From contig CAWGAF010000001.1 of the NCBI GenBank assembly GCA_963820495.1, positions 1,302,001 to 1,366,000 on the forward strand: DNA of 64,000 nt. Direction: 5' to 3'. This document shows positions 9,650 to 17,586 of the stretch, piece after piece. The position numbers were made by a program, and so were the translations under genes. Within the stretch, counting starts at the first letter, position 1. Each line of letters begins with the position of its first letter. Below the pieces are notes generated by a model. That model saw only the letters and a program-made list of their open reading frames with translations, was not told the origin of the DNA and made no database searches. Origin of the DNA: JBBIPA01 sp963820495 (GTDB taxonomy: Bacteria; Chloroflexota; Dehalococcoidia; GIF9; UBA5629).

Positions 9650-9679
9650 TTGACAAAGTTTTTGTAGCAGAGCTATAGT
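9650..9679 (+). promoter_or_regulatory. Promoter of the small cysteine-rich protein gene
   Basis: TTGACA (9650-9655), an 18-nt spacer and TATAGT (9674-9679), 53 nt upstream of the ATG at 9732. Confidence 0.55.
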
Positions 9680-9731
9680 TTTAATCCGTTAAGAAGTTCG
9701 AAAGCATCCGCAACAGATAGGAGAAGGATTT

Positions 9732-9938
9732 ATGAAGGAATGTAACATTGAAAAAAATAAAGTAAAGTGCAACTGTACCTACGAGCCATGTTCCAGGAAA
9801 GGCATTTGCTGTGAGTGTTTAAGCTATCACCAGAGTTCAGACGAACTGCCAGCTTGCTTTTTCCCTGCTGATGTGGAGAGGACCTATGACCGCTCCATTG
9901 AGAAGTTTATAGAGATATATAAACGAAAAGGGCGGTGA
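9732..9938 (+). CDS. Small cysteine-rich protein, DUF6485-like
   Basis: A 68-residue soluble protein with seven cysteines concentrated in the first 50 residues (CNCTYEPCSRKGICCECL, then PACFF). The pattern suggests a bound metal or iron-sulfur centre, although no known fold can be assigned. It resembles the family I know as DUF6485, found in anaerobes. A GGAGAAGG ribosome site precedes the ATG and a clear promoter lies upstream. Function unknown. The convergent downstream neighbour is queH. Confidence 0.75.
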   Translation: MKECNIEKNKVKCNCTYEPCSRKGICCECLSYHQSSDELPACFFPADVERTYDRSIEKFIEIYKRKGR

Positions 9939-9963
9939 TAGAGATGGCTATATTAGCCTGTGA

Positions 9964-10494
9964 TTACTTTGGTTGTCTGATGCTGTACAGGCAGCCACAG
10001 TAATTTTGTTGGTAAAGCTGCCATTGTCTGGCTAGTTGCATCGCCTTTTTGAATCCGTCTTTTTTCTTAAAATCTCTCACCAGGAATTTGTCTCCACCGA
10101 TCTCCAGTCCTATTTGGTTGACTACTACGGCGGACTTGTGAGGGCTTATGGTGAGGGTGGTGGTAAAAGCATCAGCGCCAAATTCCTTGAGGTATGAATA
10201 AGCTTTTTGCAATCTTATTCTGAAGCAGACCTGGCATCTTTTACCACCTTCCGGTTCACGTTTTAGAGGTTCAGTTTCTCTTAACCACTCCTCAGGGGTG
10301 TAAGGAGCTACCTCCAGGGGAAAATTTAGCTCTCGAGATACTTTGTGAACTGTTTCCAGCCTTTTGTGATATTCCTCAGCGGGATGAATATTTGGATTGT
10401 AGAAGAAACCGATAACCTGGTGACCTTCTTCAGTCAGTGTTTTTACCACCCCGGCGGCACAGACCCCGCAACAAATATGTAGGACTATTTTCAT
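9964..10494 (-). CDS. queH: Epoxyqueuosine reductase QueH
   Basis: A 176-residue QueH (DUF208) protein, the enzyme that reduces epoxyqueuosine to queuosine in tRNA in organisms without QueG. It has the N-terminal HICCGVCAAG motif (Cys8, Cys9, Cys12) and the C-terminal YCGCLYS motif (Cys166, Cys168), which together hold the metal and iron-sulfur site. The conserved TLTISPHKS segment lies between them. Its presence fits the queD gene at 43711, an enzyme of queuosine precursor synthesis. Confidence 0.9.
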   Translation of the reverse strand: MKIVLHICCGVCAAGVVKTLTEEGHQVIGFFYNPNIHPAEEYHKRLETVHKVSRELNFPLEVAPYTPEEWLRETEPLKREPEGGKRCQVCFRIRLQKAYSYLKEFGADAFTTTLTISPHKSAVVVNQIGLEIGGDKFLVRDFKKKDGFKKAMQLARQWQLYQQNYCGCLYSIRQPK

Positions 10495-10618
10495 GAAGTT
10501 ATACTCTTTCCCCTATACAGCGTAGTATTGAAGGCAAAACCCTTTTGGAAAACCCTCTCACTTTATCTCCTTACTAGGGAGGCAGGAGGTGAAAAGTTTA
10601 AAAACAATCTCAAATAAA

Positions 10619-11764
10619 CTACCCTGTTCGAAACAGAATAATAATAATAAGTAACGTAAAGGCTATGCTTGAGCCGCAGGCGAGGAACATTGTCTCCAGA
10701 TTACTAATTCCAGCCACTGCTCCCATGGCTGTAGGACCGACGGCGTTCCCAATTTGGTAGGCGCAGGTAAACATGCCTGAAGCCAGACCCTTGGCTCCTT
10801 TGGGAGACAGGTCGGCTGTCAGTGCCATACTGGATGGTTGGACAAATGCTATTCCTATACCAAAGCAAAAAGATATTATACCCAGCAAGATCAGGCTGTG
10901 AAAACGTGAGATAAGAGCGATCATAGCCGCTCCCAACACCAGGCCAAATATCATTAAGGGCTTTCTGCCTACTTTATCTGATAGCGTGCCGGATTGAACG
11001 CGCAACATGGCTGAGCTGGCAAAAGAGAGAGTTATAATCAGTCCTGCCCCTGCTGCAGTTATGCCGAAACCTGCGACGTAGATTGGTATATAGGCACCGA
11101 GTGTTCCTATGCCCATGGCTATGGCGAAGGTAGTCAGCAAGCCACCGTAGAGTGGCCTCTGTTTTAACCAACCCCAGGATTTATTTATATTGACCTCTAC
11201 TGTCTTTCTCTGTGGGATGGTGCTTAACCGTGCTAAAAGGACAACCAGACCTATTAATGAAAATATGCTGCTGCTGATAAAGGCAGTGCCAAAACCGAAG
11301 CTATTCAATATAGAGCCTCCGATTATAGGCCCCGCCATTAGTCCAGTTTGTGTTGCTGCGGTAATCCAGCCCAGTGCTTTGCCTCGTTGCTCTTCTGGTG
11401 AGAGGTCAAGCACTGTAGCAATAATTGTTGGTGTTTGAGCGGCCAAACCGATTCCGTGAAGGGCTCTCAGCAGGGAGAGTTGCACTATATTGGTAGTCAA
11501 GGTGTAGAGCAGCGTAGTCAGGGTACATATAACGAAGCCAGCAATTAAAAAGGTGCGCCGTCCGAATCTGTCGGAGAGCAGACCAAAGGGAATCATAAAC
11601 AAGGCGTTGCCGTAAGCAACTAGGGCAACTATCAGTCCAACTTCAGATACGGAGGCGCCGAGCTGGGCAGCATAAAGGGGCATTACTGGAAATATTAAGC
11701 TCTGGCTGGCAAATCCAAAGAAGCCTATGATATAAATCGTGGGAAGGATATAGGAATTTTTCAA
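10619..11764 (-). CDS. Major facilitator superfamily transporter
   Basis: A 381-residue integral membrane protein with about 12 hydrophobic helices. MFS signatures are visible: the loop 2-3 motif GLLSDRFGRR near residue 62 and a matching SGTLSDKVGRKP near residue 255. It resembles multidrug or sugar efflux permeases, but the substrate cannot be told from sequence. It is preceded and followed by intergenic gaps of more than 50 nt, and transcription is probably independent. Confidence 0.88.
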   Translation of the reverse strand: MKNSYILPTIYIIGFFGFASQSLIFPVMPLYAAQLGASVSEVGLIVALVAYGNALFMIPFGLLSDRFGRRTFLIAGFVICTLTTLLYTLTTNIVQLSLLRALHGIGLAAQTPTIIATVLDLSPEEQRGKALGWITAATQTGLMAGPIIGGSILNSFGFGTAFISSSIFSLIGLVVLLARLSTIPQRKTVEVNINKSWGWLKQRPLYGGLLTTFAIAMGIGTLGAYIPIYVAGFGITAAGAGLIITLSFASSAMLRVQSGTLSDKVGRKPLMIFGLVLGAAMIALISRFHSLILLGIISFCFGIGIAFVQPSSMALTADLSPKGAKGLASGMFTCAYQIGNAVGPTAMGAVAGISNLETMFLACGSSIAFTLLIIIILFRTG

Positions 11765-11821
11765 TTGCAGCTCTCTTGAGCATTAACTTTATCACAACAC
11801 CTCAAACATCGGCAAAACGAT

Positions 11822-12343
11822 CTAACCTGTTGTCTCTAGCCAGCATTTACAGTCAGCTAACTTTTCCCTCAACGTTTTTAAGTTAATGACGTCTTCCTTA
11901 TTATATTGTAGCAGCAAATCAAGAGCATCCTCGTCATAGTAATCTAGGTATCTCCACCATAACCTTACGGCATCGAATCCAGAGAGGCCCTCCGTTTGCC
12001 TGGGGATTTGTAATTGCCGCTCCACTGCTTTGAAACCACCTTTTAGATTATATTCCCAGCAATGATACATTAAGTCATGGTGCTCGAATTCTGCTTCCAG
12101 ATTTATTCCCAGGAAAGCATCGATAAAAGGAAGGTCGAATCTTTTACCATTGTAGGTGTATATTCTGCGTACACCTTGCATGGCTGTTATCAGATTATCT
12201 TTGGTTACCTGGTCTCCGTATAGCTGTATCAGTTTGTCTTCGGTGCCATTGCACAGGTAAATGCCAATTACGGTTATGGTATCGTAAAACTGGGACAAGC
12301 CGGTAGTCTCTATGTCAAGATAGGCGTCAGTCGACTTTTTCAC
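11822..12343 (-). CDS. RNase H-like 3'-5' exonuclease (YprB-type)
   Basis: A 173-residue protein with the DEDD exonuclease pattern: YLDIETTGLS near residue 8, TYNGKRFDLPFID near residue 63 and NKEDVINL near residue 149. It matches the ribonuclease H-like domain of YprB. It may act in nucleic-acid processing; the helicase partner often seen with YprB is absent here. Confidence 0.82.
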   Translation of the reverse strand: MKKSTDAYLDIETTGLSQFYDTITVIGIYLCNGTEDKLIQLYGDQVTKDNLITAMQGVRRIYTYNGKRFDLPFIDAFLGINLEAEFEHHDLMYHCWEYNLKGGFKAVERQLQIPRQTEGLSGFDAVRLWWRYLDYYDEDALDLLLQYNKEDVINLKTLREKLADCKCWLETTG

Positions 12344-12463
12344 AGCCTGCCATTCTGCGTTTGATCGGGCTATGTATAGGTTTATTAAAAACTCTTGATT
12401 TAGAATTATAACACATTTGTCCTAGTTTTAGAGATTCTTTCCCTACTCTTTGGACAATTTTTT

Positions 12464-12536
12464 GTCATTGAGAAGACAGAGATAACATTGCTATCTCAGG
12501 AAATCTGTAGAGGATTGCCATGCTCTGCTATCAATG
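12464..12536. repeat. Degenerate copy of a palindromic intergenic repeat
   Basis: The left edge GTCATTGAGAAG and right edge GGATTGCCATGCTCTGCTATCAATGG resemble, with many changes, the element at 13511-13603. The whole 12344-12560 gap holds nothing else recognisable. Confidence 0.4.
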
Positions 12537-12560
12537 GTGGGAGGGATTGGCAGGGAATCT

Positions 12561-13421
12561 CTAGTCGGCGTAAAAGGTGATGCCGAGCATACCTGGGCCA
12601 GTGTGGACTCCCATGCCCGGCGTGAACTCTGTTATATAGAGCTCAGCGCAGTCAAATCTTGAGCTGACCTCTTTCATCAGCTTTTCCCCTTCTGCTAACT
12701 CATCGGCATGGTGTACCATGGCATGTACTCTGGAATTACCTACCCTATCCGCCATTATCTTCAGCATTAGCTTTATGGCATCTTCCCTGTTTCTGGGGCG
12801 TGCTACTGGTGTTGTTTCACCTACAGCAGGAGAGTGTTCCAGCACTGGCTTGAGATTTAACAACTTGCCAGCCCAGGCGGCTGCTCTAGCGATGCGGCCG
12901 GTTCTGGCGAGGTAGTATAGAGTATCAAGCATGAATAGGGCATTGACTTTATCCCTGATGCTTTTTGCTACCTCGATGACCTTGTCTAGTGATGCTCCAT
13001 GGCTGGCAGCTTTAGCTGCCTCAAGGGTAATAAAGCCCAATGCCCCGGCTACTGCTCGGCTGTCAAACACTTCTATGTGAGTATTGGGGAGAAGCTCTGT
13101 GGCTATCTGCTTGGCCAGCGATGCCGCCTCAAAAGTTTTACTTTGCAGAGCGGTGACGGTGGTACAGAATATGTTTTCCGCTTTTCGGCTTAGCTGGCGG
13201 TAAGCATCGAGAAAATCTCCCGGCGATGGTGTTGAGGTGGTGGGGAGATTCTCTTTTTTGCGCATAATCTTGTAGACTTCACCAGGGCTTATGTCAATCC
13301 TATCACGATAGCTCTTGTCTTCGTGTAATATATGAATGGGTAATAGGTGGATGTCATATTGCTCTATCAATTTCTGTGGCAGACAGCAGGTGCTGTCTGC
13401 CATGATAGCCACTTTTTTCAA
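12561..13421 (-). CDS. DegV family fatty-acid-binding protein
   Basis: A 286-residue DegV protein. The N-terminal ADSTCCLP segment and TSTPSPGDF (around residues 59-70) form the family's lipid-contacting loops, and LDTLYYLARTGRI lies in the second half. In Gram-positive bacteria such proteins (for example FakB) present fatty acids to the kinase FakA; no fakA-like gene is in this window, so the partner is unknown. It starts with TTG. Confidence 0.9.
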   Translation of the reverse strand: MKKVAIMADSTCCLPQKLIEQYDIHLLPIHILHEDKSYRDRIDISPGEVYKIMRKKENLPTTSTPSPGDFLDAYRQLSRKAENIFCTTVTALQSKTFEAASLAKQIATELLPNTHIEVFDSRAVAGALGFITLEAAKAASHGASLDKVIEVAKSIRDKVNALFMLDTLYYLARTGRIARAAAWAGKLLNLKPVLEHSPAVGETTPVARPRNREDAIKLMLKIMADRVGNSRVHAMVHHADELAEGEKLMKEVSSRFDCAELYITEFTPGMGVHTGPGMLGITFYAD

Positions 13422-13510
13422 GACTTTTGCCCTCTGCTTGGGAATCGATGTGGAGCTGGTGTACTAGTATTATATGTCTTACGGTATTTGAGCACAAGTG
13501 AAAATATTCT

Positions 13511-13603
13511 GTCATTGCGGGCGGAGCGAAGCAATTGTTATGTTTTTCTCGAACCGAGAGATTGCTTCGTCGTCCCGACGTAGGCGGGACTCCTCGCAAT
13601 GAC
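13511..13603. repeat. Palindromic repeat element (GTCATTGCG...CGCAATGAC)
   Basis: A 93-bp element with perfect 9-bp ends GTCATTGCG/CGCAATGAC and complementary internal blocks (GAAGCAAT and ATTGCTTC), able to form a long cruciform. It sits in the 13422-13709 gap between degV and the rhomboid gene, with degraded relatives at 12464 and 44130. Confidence 0.7.
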
Positions 13604-13709
13604 AGGGGGATTTTTGGGGGATTTGCCTTCATCATATTACTTTGCCGTCAATGGAGAGGAGATATGGCGAAAGTCACCCCGCCAAGGGAGAGGATTTAGA
13701 GCAGTTGTC

Positions 13710-14288
13710 CTAAAATAGTAGCCGTAGTTTTCTGCGGAAATAGTAGCCGGCTATGAGTCCAAAGACCAGACCGCCGAGATGGGCTTGCCAGGCTATTCCA
13801 GGGACTATAGACAATATAACGAAGCCCCCGATTACTGCTGCCCAGAGGGGCATAGGGACAGGTATGGGGAACATGTAAACACGCAGCCTGGGTGTTAACA
13901 CGGCTAAAGCTCCGCCCAGAGCGAAAATAGCGCCCGAAGCACCTATAGCTATACTAAAAATATTTGGTGCTAGGAGTAGATAAAATATATTGCCCAGTAT
14001 CCCTCCGCAGAAGTATATGATGAAGAATTTTCTGGCTCCAATTAATTGACTTAGAAAGCTACCATAGAAGTATAGCGTTAACATATTCACCAGGATATGC
14101 CATATACCAGCATGAGTAAACATACTGGTTATGATTGTCCAGGGCTGGGCGAAGAAAGTCGCTGGCTGTAATCCGAACAAATAGACAAGTTTGCCATATA
14201 CCAGAGTGCTGATAAATACCAGCAAGTTAATAATCATTATGACCCAGATATGAGTAAGCTTATTAGCACTGAGGCTTCTATGTTTCAT
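13710..14288 (-). CDS. Rhomboid family intramembrane serine protease
   Basis: A 192-residue protein with six hydrophobic helices. The catalytic serine is in GASGAIFALGG (~residue 117) and the catalytic histidine is in WQAHLGGLVFG near the C-terminus. The conserved WTIITSMFTHAGIWHILVNM region precedes them, with the helix 2 histidine and asparagine. It cleaves membrane-embedded substrates; targets are unknown. Confidence 0.92.
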   Translation of the reverse strand: MKHRSLSANKLTHIWVIMIINLLVFISTLVYGKLVYLFGLQPATFFAQPWTIITSMFTHAGIWHILVNMLTLYFYGSFLSQLIGARKFFIIYFCGGILGNIFYLLLAPNIFSIAIGASGAIFALGGALAVLTPRLRVYMFPIPVPMPLWAAVIGGFVILSIVPGIAWQAHLGGLVFGLIAGYYFRRKLRLLF

Positions 14289-14368
14289 ATTAATGCTTTT
14301 TTTAAGTTTGAGGTAAAACTTTTGCTAGACTATACGACAAAATATAAGGGTGGTCAAATTTGCGTTAT

Positions 14369-14490
14369 GAGAGTGCTGAAAAACTCATATTCAACCCCCT
14401 TTATCCCCCAGTCTTGGGGGAATCGGGAAGTTGGGGGACACCCCCAGACCCTTGGCAGGAAGGTTCCTGCACATCTTTTTCAGCAGTCTC
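14369..14490. mobile_element. MITE-like element with 15-bp terminal inverted repeats
   Basis: The ends GAGAGTGCTGAAAAA (14369-14383) and TTTTTCAGCAGTCTC (14476-14490) are inverted repeats matching at 14 of 15 positions. The 122-bp interior has no ORF and contains the C/G-rich hairpins CCCCCAGTCTTGGGGG and TGGGGGACACCCCCA. It fits a non-autonomous miniature transposable element; no flanking target duplication is certain. It sits next to the decayed genes at 14601-15045. Confidence 0.6.
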
Positions 14491-14600
14491 ATTATATTGA
14501 ATGGTAGTGAATGTTATTTTGCCATTGTATCTGTGCTTAACTTACAATAGTAACCTGGTATTTTTGTACCCGATACCGATTTAACGGAGTTATCATTCGA

Positions 14601-14756
14601 GTGGTTATTATCAAGACTGAGAACCTGACTAAAAAATTCAGAGACCTGGTGGCTGTTGACCAGGTAAGTTTAGAGATATACGAGGGAGAGCGTTTTGGAA
14701 TGCTGGGGCCCAACGGAGCCGGCAAGACCTCTCTCATCAGGATGATTACTGCTTTC
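14601..14756 (+). pseudogene. Truncated ABC transporter ATP-binding subunit
   Basis: From the GTG at 14601 about 50 residues match the start of an ABC-2 type ATPase, with TENLTKKF, VDQVSLEI and Walker A GPNGAGKTS, ending at LIRMIT. No Q-loop, signature motif or Walker B follows. The reading frame then runs into sequence of a different family (nitroreductase, in another frame) and stops at 14814-14816. This is a deletion junction, not a functional gene. Confidence 0.8.
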
Positions 14757-15045
14757 TTCCTCCGCCTGCAATTCACAAACCCTGGAAATTCATCGTCGTG
14801 GACGACCCGCAGGTGAAGCAGAAGTTGTGCGATGCTGCTTTTAGTGGTGTGTATGCCATCAATTCCTTTTGCAAGAAGGCGCCGGTTATAGTGGTCATTG
14901 TCTCGGAAAAGTCCAATTTTTTGGCCCGGTAGGAGGCATGTTCCGCGGTACTCAATACTACTTGATAGATATAGGTATAGCTGGGGAACATTTGGTACTT
15001 CAGGCTGAGGGCCTGGGGTTGGGAACTTGCTGGCGTGGGATATTT
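14757..15045 (+). pseudogene. Decayed nitroreductase family fragment
   Basis: In the frame beginning at 14759 the sequence reads like the middle of a nitroreductase (HKPWKFIVVDDPQVKQKL, then CKKAPVIVVIVSEK). It meets an in-frame TAG at 14930-14932. The homology continues in the next frame (GGMFRGTQYYLIDIGIAGEH, LGLGTCWRG), as expected for a one-base deletion near 14930. Both N- and C-termini are missing. It is joined directly to the truncated ABC ATPase and ends at the 3' end of speE. Confidence 0.75.
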
Positions 15046-15047
15046 TA

Positions 15048-15971
15048 TTACATAAAAATAGGGTTGGTGTCGGTGATGATTCTATTCGAGGTGGCTAACT
15101 CATGACGGAGATGCTTAGATAGGGCAAACATTGACTGGTGGGTGAGTCCATCATATGATCTTAATTCCTTGGTTAAGCTCTTTGAAATTTTGCTATCTAT
15201 TTGAGCTGGCGATAGGCTTGCTGCGTTAAGTTTTTGAGAGGCTGTAGCAAATCCCCACAGGTCTACGAATGAAGGCACGTAAACTTGATAAGGGCAAACT
15301 ATGGAGAAAACGCTTGCCAAGGTGCTAACGATTGCCGTGAAGTTCTGCAGATTTGTCCAGCCGGAGGCTCCAGACTGTACAGACATGATGCCGTTATCAT
15401 TCAATCTTTCCTTAATTAGCTGATAGAACTCTTGTGTATATAGTAGGCACGCAGGCCCGATCTCCAGAGGCTCGACCAAGTCAATTATGGCAACGTCGAA
15501 TTTGTCGCTGCTTTCCTGTAAAAATTTTCTGGCATCGGCGAAGTAAACCTCAGCTCTAGGATCGTCAAAAGAATTTTGATGGATGCCTGAAAGAAAGCGG
15601 CGGCAGATATCTATTACCTGCTTATCAATATCAACCATGACCACTTTTTTCACAGTTTTATGATACAGCACATCGCGCAAAGTAGCCCCCTCGCCTCCGC
15701 CGGCGATAAATACCGTTTCCGGATTGGGATGGCTCAACATAGCAGGATGGACCAGAGCCTCATGGTAGATAAACTCATCTTGCTCACTGGACTGGATCTT
15801 ACCATCCAGCACAAGGCAGATGCCGAAGCTTGTAGTGTCGATAATTTCTACCGACTGAAACTCAGTTCGCCCTGAATATAATACCTGCTTAATACTGTGT
15901 ACCTGAACAAGGTCAGGACTAACTTTATCGTGCAGCCATATACTTTTATCGGGGTTATCAGGAATACTCAT
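15048..15971 (-). CDS. speE: Spermidine synthase (polyamine aminopropyltransferase)
   Basis: A protein of about 307 residues transferring an aminopropyl group from decarboxylated AdoMet to putrescine. It shows the family motifs FIAGGGEGATLRDVL (AdoMet-binding GGGEG), VDIDKQVIDICRRFL, and DVAIIDLVEP. A start at 15983 (TTG) is possible, but the ATG at 15971 overlaps the speD stop as ATGA and is preferred. It is co-transcribed with speD, which supplies its substrate. Confidence 0.92.
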   Translation of the reverse strand: MSIPDNPDKSIWLHDKVSPDLVQVHSIKQVLYSGRTEFQSVEIIDTTSFGICLVLDGKIQSSEQDEFIYHEALVHPAMLSHPNPETVFIAGGGEGATLRDVLYHKTVKKVVMVDIDKQVIDICRRFLSGIHQNSFDDPRAEVYFADARKFLQESSDKFDVAIIDLVEPLEIGPACLLYTQEFYQLIKERLNDNGIMSVQSGASGWTNLQNFTAIVSTLASVFSIVCPYQVYVPSFVDLWGFATASQKLNAASLSPAQIDSKISKSLTKELRSYDGLTHQSMFALSKHLRHELATSNRIITDTNPIFM

Positions 15972-16345
15972 TTTATTCCGCAAACGACTTTATTGTCTTT
16001 TAAGATGCCACGTTTCAATTCAATAAAAGAGGACTCTTTTGCTTCAAGTTTTCCTACTATCAAATTTATAGCGTCTTTAGGTTCAATAGAATTACCGCAG
16101 GTAAAAATGTCTACAGAGGCATAACTATACTCGGGCCAGGTATGGATGCAGATATGGGATTCGGCGATAAGTACAACGCAGCTTACCCCCTGCGGGCTAA
16201 ATTTGTGGGAAGCTTGATTTACTACAGTAGCACCGATTTGTTCGGCAATTTCACGGAGAAAATTTTTAAGAAATTCTAAATCGTTAAGCACCTCTTTGTT
16301 ACAGTCTTTAAGTTCTAATAGTAAGTGTCTTCCGAGAGCATTCAA
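15968..16345 (-). CDS. speD: S-adenosylmethionine decarboxylase proenzyme
   Basis: A 125-residue SpeD. The autocleavage site that makes the pyruvoyl group is AES (Glu62-Ser63) in AESHICIHTWPE; His68 and Cys83 (FTCGNS) are the other catalytic residues. It makes decarboxylated AdoMet for the speE product encoded immediately downstream. The start is TTG behind a GGAGGG site. Confidence 0.93.
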   Translation of the reverse strand: MNALGRHLLLELKDCNKEVLNDLEFLKNFLREIAEQIGATVVNQASHKFSPQGVSCVVLIAESHICIHTWPEYSYASVDIFTCGNSIEPKDAINLIVGKLEAKESSFIELKRGILKDNKVVCGIK

Positions 16346-16471
16346 ATCACCGTCCCTCCTTAAGATTTTTGCTTGATTGGGGCTCCCCCTAATTAAGCAA
16401 ATTAAGCACGATAGCGTTTAATTTTATCCTTTGTGAGCTTGATTTTCAAGATGATTTTTCTGTTTTACCTA

Positions 16472-16500
16472 TTGACAAGTGTTTCTTTACACTGTAAAAT
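16472..16500 (+). promoter_or_regulatory. Strong promoter of the cysteine-rich secreted protein
   Basis: TTGACA (16472-16477), a 17-nt spacer and TAAAAT (16495-16500), followed by the ribosome site AAAGGAGGT (16514-16522) 8 nt before the ATG. Both signals are near consensus, which suggests high expression. Confidence 0.75.
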
Positions 16501-16530
16501 TACCCACATAATGAAAGGAGGTAAAAAACC

Positions 16531-17187
16531 ATGAGGAAAATTGCTGGCATACTATTTGCTTTGCTGGTAGTATCTCTGGTGCTGCTCCCGGGTCCTGTAT
16601 TTGCTGGTGACTTGGGCTCGACCTGTCAATTTGACTCGGTCAAGTGGGAGACCAATAAAGATTCCTGTTTCTTGTATTTGGATAACTGGGGGAAGACTCC
16701 GATAACGGCTATGTCCCGTTTAGCGGGAGGTGCTTATCCCTCAATCCTTACTGGCTGTGTGTTGACACCAAATCCAGGATCATGTTATGGTAACTGCGCA
16801 AGCTGTAATGATCAGGCAGGAAATTCGGCAGGTTGTACCGACCCTAAAGCCTGCAAGTCATCTACGGAATGCCCAGGCACAAATGATTGTGCGTTACCAC
16901 CAGCTGGCACCACCGATTGCAACGCCAAAGCAATTGTGGGATACGCACATTGTAATAAGTGTTGGGGAGTTAGCTTAGCTTTTGCCAACAAGGGCTGGGC
17001 TGGCAATACTCTCGGTGATCTTCCTAGGATCAACAACAGCCACCCGAATCACTTTGGAACTAGTGATCGCAACAGCGCTGGTAAAGGTGGTGACTGGGGA
17101 ATCACTGGATGTCCGCATGCAGAGTGCGCATCTGATATCTGGTGTGTGCAGTGCAATCTTGACAAAAATTCTGCTTGTCTAAAGTAG
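16531..17187 (+). CDS. Secreted cysteine-rich protein of unknown function
   Basis: A 218-residue protein with a clear Sec signal peptide (basic MRK, hydrophobic core, cleavage likely after VFA at residue 25). The mature part has 18 cysteines, many in pairs such as CYGNCASC, HCNKC and CVQC, and is rich in Gly, Asn and Asp. It also has two histidines in NNSHPNHFG. The cysteine density suggests either many disulfides or metal binding outside the cell. The gene is monocistronic, with near-consensus promoter, ribosome site and terminator, so it is probably abundant. I do not recognise a family. A loose likeness to high-potential iron-sulfur or methylamine dehydrogenase light-chain-type cysteine-rich proteins is possible but unproven. 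Confidence 0.85.
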   Translation: MRKIAGILFALLVVSLVLLPGPVFAGDLGSTCQFDSVKWETNKDSCFLYLDNWGKTPITAMSRLAGGAYPSILTGCVLTPNPGSCYGNCASCNDQAGNSAGCTDPKACKSSTECPGTNDCALPPAGTTDCNAKAIVGYAHCNKCWGVSLAFANKGWAGNTLGDLPRINNSHPNHFGTSDRNSAGKGGDWGITGCPHAECASDIWCVQCNLDKNSACLK

Positions 17188-17221
17188 CATTTTTAACTCA
17201 GATTGTAAGTTCTGGTATAAT

Positions 17222-17277
17222 AAGCCATAGTTTGGGAATGTAGTTGATTCCCAGCTATGGCTTTTATTCGTTTTTTT
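17222..17277 (+). terminator. Intrinsic terminator after the cysteine-rich protein gene
   Basis: AAGCCATAG (17222-17230) pairs with CTATGGCTT (17255-17263), with an inner GGGAAT/ATTCCC stem, followed by TTATTCG and a run of seven T. Confidence 0.85.
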
Positions 17278-17356
17278 ATTACTTAGTGAGCTTGTGATTG
17301 TTCTGTCATTGTTATATGTGTGAAACATAAGCGCTACGAATTTCCAATGTAAACAA

Positions 17357-17584
17357 ATGCCTGAAGAAGTTCGACTTACTACTGTTTATATTGCTGTGGG
17401 ACAGCCCGAAGCACAAATTATCAAGGGTCGTCTTGAGAATGAAGGTATACCAGCAGTGCTCCGCTATGAAAGCGCTGGGATTATCTATGGCATTACAGTG
17501 GATGGCTTAGGTCAAGTGGAGGTTCAGGTTCCAGCTTTTCTGGCTGAAGAAGCAAGGCAGATATTAGGTGCGGAGAAAAAATAA
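17357..17584 (+). CDS. DUF2007-like small protein
   Basis: A 75-residue soluble protein matching the DUF2007 (putative signal-transducing) family pattern, with VYIAVGQPEAQIIKGRLENE near the start and VQVPAFLAEEARQIL near the end. The family has a ferredoxin-like fold and no established role. It ends 2 nt before the convergent DRTGG-domain gene. Confidence 0.75.
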   Translation: MPEEVRLTTVYIAVGQPEAQIIKGRLENEGIPAVLRYESAGIIYGITVDGLGQVEVQVPAFLAEEARQILGAEKK

Positions 17585-17586
17585 GT

